Positions 1 through 5,859 of a DNA stretch of 10,565 bases are shown here, piece by piece. A program made the position numbers and the translations under genes. Within the stretch, counting starts at the first letter, position 1; every line of letters starts with the position of its first letter. Source of the DNA: Oscillospiraceae bacterium (GTDB taxonomy: Bacteria > Bacillota > Clostridia > Oscillospirales > Ruminococcaceae); assembly GCA_900765125.1 (NCBI GenBank), contig CAAFQL010000348.1, positions 1-10,565 of the forward strand, in the 5' to 3' direction. The notes beneath the pieces were generated by a model. It did no database searches and had not been told where the DNA came from. It saw only the letters and a program-made list of their open reading frames with translations.

Positions 1-99
1 GAGGACTCTTTATTTCCTTATTCGGTATAGCGGAGGCGGCTGTCAATTCGACATAATTTTCTTGTGATACTTTACCGTACATGAGCATTAGGAATAGGA
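1..99. other. Left-edge stretch, no gene firmly assignable
   Basis: Two short open frames run off or end at the window edge and neither can be confirmed. On the minus strand an ATG at 82-80 opens a 27-codon frame that is still open at base 1 (starts MYGKVSQENY). It has no visible Shine-Dalgarno sequence. On the plus strand a frame open from the edge stops with TAA at 54 (ends IAEAAVNST). One of them may be the end of a neighbouring gene. I do not recognise either peptide. No clear promoter is visible here. Confidence 0.25.
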
Positions 100-198
100 A
101 TGTATCTTTGTGTGGTAGTTGTTACTTGCACAGGTATTATTGTTTCAAAAATCAGTTCCAAGCCAAATGAAGATACTCCTGAAGAAAAAGAAGAATGA
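100..198 (+). CDS. Putative small single-span membrane protein (32 aa)
   Basis: A 32-codon frame starting at ATG 100 and stopping with TGA at 196-198. The first half is a hydrophobic run (MYLCVVVVTCTGIIV) that could span the membrane. The second half is short, charged and ends acidic (PNEDTPEEKEE), which would suit an N-out or N-in mini-membrane protein with a soluble tail. An AGGA at 90-93, six bases before the ATG, can serve as a weak ribosome binding site. It is followed 20 bases later by a terminator-like hairpin, which supports plus-strand transcription through it. It converges on the tape measure gene and is not part of the minus-strand late operon. The clean split into hydrophobic and acidic halves argues for a real protein, but the length is short and I recognise no family. 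Confidence 0.4.
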   Translation: MYLCVVVVTCTGIIVSKISSKPNEDTPEEKEE

Positions 199-219
199 CC
201 AATTCCAGTTTGCAAAGAT

Positions 220-248
220 AAAGGAGCGACCAAAAATCACTCCTTTTT
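220..248 (+). terminator. Rho-independent terminator, possibly bidirectional
   Basis: An A-rich left arm AAAGGAG (220-226) pairs with CTCCTTT (240-246). After one mismatch the stem continues with two more pairs (228-229 with 237-238), around a seven-base loop, CCAAAAA (230-236). The right arm runs into five T residues (244-248). It would end plus-strand transcription coming from the small ORF at 100-198. Its last bases overlap the stop codon of the tape measure gene (247-249), and the mirrored arm gives a weaker T-rich tail on the other strand, so it may also end the minus-strand late transcript. Confidence 0.6.
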
Positions 249-3200
249 ACATCTTCACCGCATTCTTCGTCTGCCTATAAATCTCCAGCCGTGACAGTGC
301 TTTCGGACTATTATTGGTCTGATTTACTGTGCGGCTGTTGTCGTTATTGTAGTAGTTGTTGACCACAGAACTTTCAGTCCCGCCATTCATGATAGCACCT
401 GTCATTCCGTCAAGTTTATAGTTAAGGTCGGAATTCAGAGCAATCTTCATTGTATCCGCAACACCGGATACCGCCTTTGCCACAACCTTTTTGCTTTTGA
501 TAATGCCGTCTGCCAAGCCCTGCATAAAGTCCGGCATCCAGCTTTCGTATTCCGTTAACGGACCCACGTCCGGCACGGAGAAATGCAGATAACTTCTGAT
601 GGTATCCGCCACATCGGTACAGGCATCGGAAATCCAGCTGATACAGCTTTTGATACCGTCAACAATTCCGCTGATGATATCCGAACCCCAGCTGAATGCA
701 TCACTCGCCAGTCCCTTTACAAAGTTGACCGCTTTGTCAAATCCGCTTTTAATCGTATCGTAAATACCGCCGATTGTACTGGAAATGGCCGATTTTACGC
801 TGTTCCAGATGCTTGTCACAGTAGAACGAATGGTATTCATCACAGATGAAATAGTAGAAGAAATGCTGTTCCAAACGGAAGATATTGTGTTTCTGATTCC
901 GTTTACAACGCCCGAAATTGCGCCGCTGATGGCGTTCCAGATGGAGGAAATTACCGATTTGATGGTGTTCATTACACTTGAAATAAAGCCTGAAATGGCG
1001 TTCCATACCGTGGTGATAATATTTGAAATCGTACTCAGCACCGTGGAAATTGCAGTACTGATTGCATTCCAGATTGTTTCAAAGAATGACTTTATGCCCT
1101 CAAGCAAAGGTGTGATAAACTCCACAATTGCATTCCATATGGTCTGTATCTTCTCAGAAATCCAGTCCATCACATTGCTGATAATGATATGTATTGCCTG
1201 AAAAATCGTTTCAAACAGATACTTCAAAGCGTCCAAAAGCGGAGAAATGAACTCATATATCCCATTCCATATGCTTGAAATCGTGTCATAAATGGTGGTG
1301 CAGACAGTCGAAATGACCGTCCATATGGCATTGAAAATGGTGGAGAAGAAATCGTGAATGCTTGTCAGGATTCCTGCGAAAAAGTCATAAACAGCCGTAA
1401 AAATGGAAACTGCTGTATCGTGGATTCCTGTTACAATGCTCGTAAAGAAGGAAGAAATCGCATTCCAGGTGTTCACAAAGAAATCAGCAATGGACTGGAA
1501 GAAGGAACAAATGCTATCCCATATGCCAATAAAGAAATCCTTGATTGCCGTCCAGACCTCGTCCCATGAAGTACCGAACCAGCCGAGGAATACGTCTGCC
1601 GTACCTTTAAGCATATCCAGAATATTGCTGAATGTATTTACAAAGAAATCCCATATACCTACGAAAATGCCCTTTATACCGTTCCAGCACTGCTCCCAGT
1701 CACCGGTAAACAGACCAATAAACACATCAAGAAGGCTTAAAATAGTATCCGTAACAAGAGTAAAGATATTTGAGATATTCTGAAATACGCCCTCAAACAT
1801 AGGTGCAAGCAGTTCACAAAGTCCGTTCCATGCAGCCTTAGCCAGTTCTCCGAAGTTTTCAAACTCAAAGCCGAGAGCGTTGACTTTGTCAACAATACCG
1901 GAAGTAAGCCTTTCGAATGTAGCTTTTATCTCTTCCCATATGGAAAGTATGTTGTTTTTGAATCCCTCGTTGGTATTCCACAGATGTACAAATGCTGCAA
2001 TAAGTGCCGCTATTGCAGCAACAACTGCCACAACAGGAGCAGAAATTCCACCAATCGCAGCTCCAAGAGTAGAAAAGGCGGTCTTAGCACCTGCAATCAT
2101 TGTAGGGACTTTGCTGATAAAAGTCATCAAACTTCCGACTGATGATATGACCTTACCAATAACGACTAATAATGGACCCATTGCCGCAGCAACAAGAGCA
2201 ATTTTTACAATCGTCTGTTTTGTGGCAGGGTCCATTGCGTTAAGTTTATCAATAAATGCCTGAATTTTCGTGACAATATCACGGATTACAGGCAGCAGAA
2301 TTTCACCGAAAGAAATAGCAAGTTCTTCAAGCTGTGATTTCAAAATAGTCAGCTGACCGCCGAGGTTATCCTGCATGGTTTCAGCCATGGAAAGAGATGT
2401 ACCGTCACAATTTGCAATCGCACCGGACAGCTTATCAATATCCTGCGGTGCTGCGTTCATAAGAGCAAGAAATCCGGACATCGCATTCTTACCAACAAGA
2501 GCCTGTGCCGCGCTTGCTTTTTCGGATTCTGTCATCTGATTAAAAGCAACACGACAGTCTGCAAGAATATCGGAAAGTTCACGCATTGAACCGTCCTGAT
2601 TAGTGGTTGCAATCTCCATTTCTCCGAAGGTTTCAGAGCAGAATTTCACATCACCGGAAAGTGCTGTCATAATGGAACGCATTGAAGTACCGGACTGCGT
2701 TGACTTAATACCTGCATTAGCCATAAGACCGAGAGCCTCAGCTGTATCTTCACAGGAGAATCCCAAAGCACCTGCAATTGGAGCGCAATACTTGAATGAT
2801 TCGCCAAGCATTGATACATTTGTATTTGCATTGCTTGACGCCGCCGCTAAGACATCAGCAAAATGACCGCTGTCAGCAGCCGATAATCCAAAGGCTGTAA
2901 GAGCATCTGTAACAATGTCAGAGGTTGTTGCAAGGTCTTCACCGGATGCGGCGGCAAGGTTCATGATACCGTCAATGCCCGACAGCATATCGTTTGTTTT
3001 CCAGCCTGCCATAGCCATATAGTTCATAGCCTCGGCGGCTTCTGATGCTGAAAACTTTGTTTTAGAACCCATTTCACGAGCCTTGTCACGAAGTTTGTCA
3101 AGGTCATCACCGGTAGCACCGGATACAGCCGCAACCTTTGACATAGCAGAATCAAAATCCGATGCTGTCTTTACAGCCGCAGTTCCTGCTGCCATAATCG

Positions 3201-3663
3201 GAACAGTAACATGAGTTGTAAGTTTACCGCCTACATCGGAAATCTTGTCGCCTACATTTTGTAAAACTTCACCTGCAGCACCTATTTTACTAAGAGAATC
3301 TGATGCTTTATTGGCTTCACTTTCGAGATTGCGAAGTTCCTGTTCTGTTTCAATAATCTCACGCTGTAGGGCATCATACTGTTCCTGGGTGATATCACCT
3401 TTGGCAAGTGCAGCGTTTGCCTGTTCCGCAGCAGTTTTCAGCGTTGCAAGTTTATCTTTTGTAGCAGAAATGCTGTCGGCTAAAAGTTTCTGTTTCTGTG
3501 AAAGGAGTTCTGTGTTTTTGGGGTCAAGTTTCAGGAGTTTTTCTACGTCTTTCAGCTGTGACTGAGTGTTCTTTATTGTTTTGTTGACGCCTTCAAGAGC
3601 CTTGGAAAGCTTGGTGGTATCACCGCCAATTTCAACGGTTATGCCTTTGATTCTGTTTGCCAT
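247..3663 (-). CDS. Phage tail tape measure protein (TP901 family)
   Basis: This 1138-residue protein fills the tail lumen during assembly, sets tail length and is ejected with the DNA. Order of parts: an N-terminal coiled-coil region rich in K, E, Q and L (about 1-125); the TP901-type tape measure core (about 150-440, with AAAVKTASDFDSAMSKVAAV-like and EAAEAMNYMAMAGW motifs); two hydrophobic stretches (about 485-507 and 533-560), the second long enough to cross a membrane; then a Trp/Phe-rich helical region from about 560 to 990. From residue 733 to 953 an aromatic residue recurs exactly every 22 positions. The C-terminus holds the SVPDVGPL segment common near the end of such proteins and a polar Asn-rich tail, so the gene looks full length. 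GAGGTG lies seven bases upstream of the ATG. By the usual rule of about 0.15 nm per residue the tail would be near 170 nm (inference). No peptidase or lysozyme domain is evident. It is separated from the chaperone genes by an antisense toxin-antitoxin pair. Confidence 0.95.
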   Translation of the reverse strand: MANRIKGITVEIGGDTTKLSKALEGVNKTIKNTQSQLKDVEKLLKLDPKNTELLSQKQKLLADSISATKDKLATLKTAAEQANAALAKGDITQEQYDALQREIIETEQELRNLESEANKASDSLSKIGAAGEVLQNVGDKISDVGGKLTTHVTVPIMAAGTAAVKTASDFDSAMSKVAAVSGATGDDLDKLRDKAREMGSKTKFSASEAAEAMNYMAMAGWKTNDMLSGIDGIMNLAAASGEDLATTSDIVTDALTAFGLSAADSGHFADVLAAASSNANTNVSMLGESFKYCAPIAGALGFSCEDTAEALGLMANAGIKSTQSGTSMRSIMTALSGDVKFCSETFGEMEIATTNQDGSMRELSDILADCRVAFNQMTESEKASAAQALVGKNAMSGFLALMNAAPQDIDKLSGAIANCDGTSLSMAETMQDNLGGQLTILKSQLEELAISFGEILLPVIRDIVTKIQAFIDKLNAMDPATKQTIVKIALVAAAMGPLLVVIGKVISSVGSLMTFISKVPTMIAGAKTAFSTLGAAIGGISAPVVAVVAAIAALIAAFVHLWNTNEGFKNNILSIWEEIKATFERLTSGIVDKVNALGFEFENFGELAKAAWNGLCELLAPMFEGVFQNISNIFTLVTDTILSLLDVFIGLFTGDWEQCWNGIKGIFVGIWDFFVNTFSNILDMLKGTADVFLGWFGTSWDEVWTAIKDFFIGIWDSICSFFQSIADFFVNTWNAISSFFTSIVTGIHDTAVSIFTAVYDFFAGILTSIHDFFSTIFNAIWTVISTVCTTIYDTISSIWNGIYEFISPLLDALKYLFETIFQAIHIIISNVMDWISEKIQTIWNAIVEFITPLLEGIKSFFETIWNAISTAISTVLSTISNIITTVWNAISGFISSVMNTIKSVISSIWNAISGAISGVVNGIRNTISSVWNSISSTISSVMNTIRSTVTSIWNSVKSAISSTIGGIYDTIKSGFDKAVNFVKGLASDAFSWGSDIISGIVDGIKSCISWISDACTDVADTIRSYLHFSVPDVGPLTEYESWMPDFMQGLADGIIKSKKVVAKAVSGVADTMKIALNSDLNYKLDGMTGAIMNGGTESSVVNNYYNNDNSRTVNQTNNSPKALSRLEIYRQTKNAVKM
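742..1467 (-). repeat. 22-residue (66-bp) aromatic ladder in the tape measure protein
   Basis: Aromatic residues fall at tape measure positions W733, F755, F777, W799, F821, W843, W865, W887, W909, W931 and W953: eleven consecutive steps of exactly 22 residues. Halfway between them, 11 residues on, the residue is always aliphatic or small hydrophobic (V744, L766, C788, L810, M832, L854, L876, M898, V920, M942, I964). The units from 843 on are the most alike, with repeated (I/V)WN(A/S)(I/V) cores. The DNA copies have diverged, so this is a protein-level repeat of 66 bp units rather than a recent tandem duplication. Eleven-residue periodicity of aromatics is known in tape measure proteins of this family and suits an extended helical rod. 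Confidence 0.85.
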
Positions 3664-3695
3664 GGGTGTTCACCTCACTTTTTTTAGAAAATAGG

Positions 3696-3738
3696 TTGAA
3701 TTTGTCCTAAAATTATGATATAATAATAATGAAGGAGG
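3696..3738 (+). promoter_or_regulatory. Promoter and ribosome binding site of the phd/doc operon
   Basis: TTGAAT (3696-3701) and a perfect TATAAT (3719-3724) are 17 bases apart, and a TG at 3716-3717 gives an extended -10. AGGAGG (3733-3738) lies seven bases before the antitoxin ATG. An inverted pair TTTTAG/CTAAAA (3682-3687 and 3707-3712) brackets the -35, and ATTAT/ATAAT (3712-3716 and 3720-3724) overlaps the -10. Either could be an operator for the self-repression typical of Phd-type antitoxins, but the region is AT-rich and this is weak. The promoter lies in the gap in front of the divergent tape measure gene. Confidence 0.75.
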
Positions 3739-3745
3739 TGTTCGT

Positions 3746-3988
3746 ATGAATATTGATACAAACACAATTGTTTCTATGACAGAAGCTAACCAGAATTTTT
3801 CTATGGTAACAAGAATTGTTGACCAATATGGCACAGCTGTTATTTTTAAGAATAATAAGCCACGCTATGAAGTTAAAGTATTTGATGATGCTGAATCTGA
3901 TGAAATTGCGGCAGATGAAGATGTTCTTGACGTTTCAAAAAAACTGTTAAAACGTAATGCTGCTGTATATGAGGAGCTTGCTAAATGA
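3746..3988 (+). CDS. Phd/YefM-family antitoxin
   Basis: An 80-residue antitoxin that should neutralise the Doc-type toxin encoded just after it and, by family precedent, repress their shared promoter. The first 47 or so residues match the Phd/YefM DNA-binding and dimer fold in pattern: an early V-S-MTEANQNFS segment with helix-forming MVTRIVDQYG, followed by a strand-like AVIFKNNKPRYEVKVF ending, where the NNKP turn is characteristic of the family. The C-terminal part (48-80) is acidic then basic and is probably disordered until it wraps the toxin. Its stop codon overlaps the toxin start as ATGA, so translation is probably coupled, which is the normal antitoxin-first layout. A consensus promoter and ribosome binding site lie directly upstream. 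It is encoded antisense to the phage late operon. Confidence 0.85.
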   Translation: MNIDTNTIVSMTEANQNFSMVTRIVDQYGTAVIFKNNKPRYEVKVFDDAESDEIAADEDVLDVSKKLLKRNAAVYEELAK

Positions 3989-4362
3989 TTCGTCTGACAA
4001 AACAACAGGTAATATTACTCCATAAAGATGTTATTGCTCAGTCGGGCGGTTCGCCCGAAATTCGTGACGAGGGATTGCTTGAATCGGCTCTGAATGCTCC
4101 GTTTCAAACATTTTCAGGAATGGAATTGTACCCTACAATTGTTGATAAAGCCGCACGTTTAGTATACAGCCTAATTAAAAATCATGCTTTTGTTGACGGA
4201 AACAAGAGAATCGGTGCTCATGCTATGCTTGTTTTTCTTGTATTGAATGATATCAAAGTTGAATATGAAGATGCAGAGTTTATACAGTTAGTGCTTGATG
4301 TTGCCGCTGGAGAAATATCTGCTGAGCAATTATTAGCATGGCTACAAGCACACATCTGCTGA
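3985..4362 (+). CDS. doc: Doc/Fic-fold death-on-curing toxin
   Basis: A 125-residue Fic-fold protein of the Doc (death-on-curing) family. The signature HAFVDGNKRIG occupies residues 67-77: His67 as catalytic base, Asp71, Asn73, Lys74 and Arg75. The Lys in NKR, in place of the Gly of AMP-transferring Fic enzymes (GNGR), marks the Doc branch. P1 Doc phosphorylates elongation factor Tu and so stops translation; that activity is inferred here by family. An early G-G-SPEIRDEGLLESAL segment (21-36) is also typical of this family. Length equals the usual Doc size and no residue of the motif is broken, so the toxin looks active. Its stop codon (4360-4362) lies one base from the stop of the convergent chaperone frame (4364-4366), so the cassette fits exactly into the gap. 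No terminator follows immediately. Confidence 0.92.
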   Translation: MIRLTKQQVILLHKDVIAQSGGSPEIRDEGLLESALNAPFQTFSGMELYPTIVDKAARLVYSLIKNHAFVDGNKRIGAHAMLVFLVLNDIKVEYEDAEFIQLVLDVAAGEISAEQLLAWLQAHIC

Positions 4363-4363
4363 A

Positions 4364-4531
4364 TCAGAATGCATCAAAATCACTCTGCGAGGCAAGTTCA
4401 TTCCAACCTGAATAATCATCATTCTCACGTTCAGTAAACATATCATTTATTAAACCAATAGTAAGCAAATCCAGCTCGGTCATAGAAAGACCGAGCTGTT
4501 TGCATCTTAGAAGAAACAGAGGAGTTGTCAT
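4364..4531 (-). CDS. Tail assembly chaperone, second frame (gpT-like, 55 aa)
   Basis: A short frame of 55 codons that begins at ATG 4531 as an ATGA overlap with the stop of the first chaperone frame. The peptide starts MTTPLFLLRCKQLG and ends SGWNELASQSDFDAF. This pattern, a small second frame ending in an aromatic and acidic tail between the chaperone and the tape measure, is typical of Gram-positive siphophages. It is most likely made mainly as the C-terminal part of a -1 frameshift fusion: the -1 frame is open from the slippery site at 4552-4558 through the ATG to the stop at 4364, adding 62 residues and giving a fused protein of 181 residues. Separate initiation at the ATG by translational coupling is the alternative. 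The fused protein would bind the tape measure and guide tail tube growth. Confidence 0.8.
   Translation of the reverse strand: MTTPLFLLRCKQLGLSMTELDLLTIGLINDMFTERENDDYSGWNELASQSDFDAF
4472..4498. repeat. Perfect 10-bp inverted repeat with 7-base loop
   Basis: CAGCTCGGTC (4472-4481) and GACCGAGCTG (4489-4498) are exact reverse complements around ATAGAAA. It lies inside the second chaperone frame, 110 bases past the end of the toxin gene. In the plus direction it is followed by TTTGCATCTT, so it could act as a weak terminator for toxin transcripts. In the minus direction it would fold in the late mRNA, starting 54 bases after the frameshift site, which is farther than usual stimulatory hairpins. 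Confidence 0.6.
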
Positions 4532-4908
4532 CGGTCTGTCAGTCGGGCGATGTTTTTTTTAGACTCAACTTGCACAGCAGTATTGAGACCCCACAGTTCA
4601 ATAAGCTGCGGAAGAATTTCATAAATGCTGAATGTATTGAATCTTTCAAGGAAATCATCGGGACTGTCGGGAACATTTTCGGGGTCAGCGTGTTTTGCCA
4701 TGATGTATGCGATATTTTCAAATACTTCAAGGCTCTCAATATCAAGTTCGCTTTTGTTTTCATCGCCCTCAGTGACTTCTGTTTTCAGCGATGCAAAATC
4801 TTTGTAAATATCCCTGTGAAATTTCAGACGGTACAGGCGGGGCACTGCTGCACTCGCCTTGAAAGGCACTTCAATACCATCGATTGTAATATTTTTCTTG
4901 ATAGCCAT
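4528..4908 (-). CDS. Tail assembly chaperone, first frame (gpG-like, 126 aa)
   Basis: A 126-residue protein in the position just before the tape measure where siphophages encode the tail assembly chaperone. It begins MAIKKNITIDGIEVPFKASA and contains PRLYRLKFHRDIYKDF, a pattern common in Gram-positive phage chaperones (the Gp13/YmfJ-like tail chaperone group; family name from memory). A central stretch of acidic helices (about 40-80) and a DDFLERFN segment follow. AAGGAGGT lies six bases before the ATG and overlaps the stop of the major tail protein gene, so translation is tightly linked. Near its 3' end the codons AAA AAC, preceded by A, form a slippery heptamer at residue 119. Non-shifting ribosomes add seven more residues; shifting ones enter the downstream frame. 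Confidence 0.85.
   Translation of the reverse strand: MAIKKNITIDGIEVPFKASAAVPRLYRLKFHRDIYKDFASLKTEVTEGDENKSELDIESLEVFENIAYIMAKHADPENVPDSPDDFLERFNTFSIYEILPQLIELWGLNTAVQVESKKNIARLTDR
4552..4558 (-). promoter_or_regulatory. Programmed -1 ribosomal frameshift site (A AAA AAC)
   Basis: On the minus strand the sequence reads TCT AAA AAA AAC in the zero frame, which contains the canonical X XXY YYZ slippery heptamer A AAA AAC in the correct phase. A -1 slip at this point leads into an open frame (H R P T D R P M T T P...) that joins the second chaperone frame with no stop. The product would have 119 + 62 = 181 residues. Frameshifting of this kind between paired tail chaperone frames is well established in long-tailed phages (lambda G-GT). 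I see no strong stimulatory stem directly downstream by eye; CATCG/CGATG can pair weakly (4548-4552 with 4529-4533). Confidence 0.85.
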
Positions 4909-4920
4909 AGCTGTACCTCC

Positions 4921-5538
4921 TTATGAAGTCTTAGTTGTAGTGGTTGTTTTTGGTTCTGTGCTTGGATTGTACGGCATTTTGAACCAGTTATTGTAAACTG
5001 TATCAGATGTACTTTCGGTTGTTTTTGACTTTACAAGACCTGTCGGCAAAGGAGTAGCCTTGAGTGTCAGCTTTTCCGTCTTAACCTCTGTGCTTTCCTC
5101 GGTAGTTGAAGATTCCGTGGCAGGACGTGAAGCAGAGCAGCAGTACATAACGTGTCTGATGTGGTGCTTGTCACCAAGGAACTCAAACATAAGAGCAAAC
5201 TGTGAAAGTTCGCCGTCATTCTTTTCAAGCAGAACCCCATTGTTATCAAGTATTTCGCCCAGAATTTCGGTTGCAAATTCTGTTGTAATAAGGGCAATTT
5301 CAAGGTCACCGGTATATCCTGCATTATTGTTGATAACGTAATATACACCGTTATCGGCGTAGAAATTTTCTGCCTCGCCGTTTGCATCAATGGAAAGGCT
5401 TACAGCACCGGGCAGATGCTTTGAGGGTCCGTATGCAGGCACTGTCTTGTTGCCGTCCGGGTCTTCGCCCCATTCAGTAATCTTTGCCCAGTATACGCTC
5501 TGCAAACCGAATTTTACTTTATTCTTCTTACTTGCCAT
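4921..5538 (-). CDS. Major tail tube protein (phi13-type)
   Basis: A 205-residue protein that forms the stacked rings of the tail tube. It begins MASKKNKVKFGLQSVYWAKI, with the conserved opening of phi13-family major tail proteins (a lysine-rich start, then VKFGLxNVxYA-like), followed by the GAVSLSIDANGEAENFYADN segment and the later GYTGDLEIALITTEFATEILGE region, both characteristic of the family. The C-terminus has a Ser/Thr-rich stretch (from about 143) and ends in a run of Thr and Lys, likely a flexible tail. GGAGGT lies seven bases before the ATG, inside the last codons of the upstream gene. It sits between tail completion and chaperone genes, as expected. The family assignment is from pattern and position. 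Confidence 0.92.
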   Translation of the reverse strand: MASKKNKVKFGLQSVYWAKITEWGEDPDGNKTVPAYGPSKHLPGAVSLSIDANGEAENFYADNGVYYVINNNAGYTGDLEIALITTEFATEILGEILDNNGVLLEKNDGELSQFALMFEFLGDKHHIRHVMYCCSASRPATESSTTEESTEVKTEKLTLKATPLPTGLVKSKTTESTSDTVYNNWFKMPYNPSTEPKTTTTTKTS

Positions 5539-5541
5539 AGG

Positions 5542-5859
5542 TTATACCTCCGTTTCGTATAGCACTTCATAGAGTTTTTCCGACTCTATCCACACTTCTG
5601 ATTTCGTATAATAAATCTTGTGACGTTTAAGAACCTGTTCTATCTGTGATTCAAGTTCAGGATTCTTAATGTCTGTATAAAGTTCAATATCCAGCTGTTT
5701 AAAGCTGAAATACATATAGTTGTCAGCTGAAAATGTATTCTCTCCGGGTGACAAAAAAAGCAGAAAAGGAGGTGCAGGACTTTCACCCTCTGCGAAATGA
5801 TGATAGGCGAAAGGCAATCCCATTTCCTCCATCATTCCGTTAATCTGTTCATAAGTCAT
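5542..5859 (-). CDS. Putative tail completion or minor tail protein
   Basis: A 105-residue protein of a family often found between the gp10-like protein and the major tail protein in Clostridia prophages. It has a recurring opening (MTYEQINGMMEEMGLPFAYHHFAEGE), a PPFLLFL strand, an FKQLDIELYT segment and an ending WIESEKLYEVLYETEV. Position and size correspond to the tail completion or terminator protein that caps the tube before it joins the head; this role is inferred. The ATG overlaps the stop of the preceding gene as ATGA and is preceded at seven bases by GGAGG. The ribosome binding site of the next gene lies in its final codons. Confidence 0.75.
   Translation of the reverse strand: MTYEQINGMMEEMGLPFAYHHFAEGESPAPPFLLFLSPGENTFSADNYMYFSFKQLDIELYTDIKNPELESQIEQVLKRHKIYYTKSEVWIESEKLYEVLYETEV

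Noticed and set aside
1..54. Plus-strand peptide ending IAEAAVNST as the C-terminus of an upstream gene
   Set aside because: Only 17 codons are visible, with an equally open frame on the other strand, so no assignment can be supported.
785..1201. Long plus-strand open frame (138 aa) and other frames opposite the tape measure
   Set aside because: They mirror the 66-bp aromatic repeats of the tape measure on the other strand, giving low-complexity Met/Ile/Glu/Phe peptides without ribosome binding sites.
742..1467. Regular 66-bp spacing resembling a CRISPR array
   Set aside because: The units are codons of a repeated protein motif, the DNA repeats are not identical, there is no palindromic repeat with unique spacers, and no cas gene is present.
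4525..4926. Plus-strand frame (133 aa) opposite the tail chaperone
   Set aside because: It is antisense to a well-placed chaperone gene with a strong ribosome binding site, and its own start has none.
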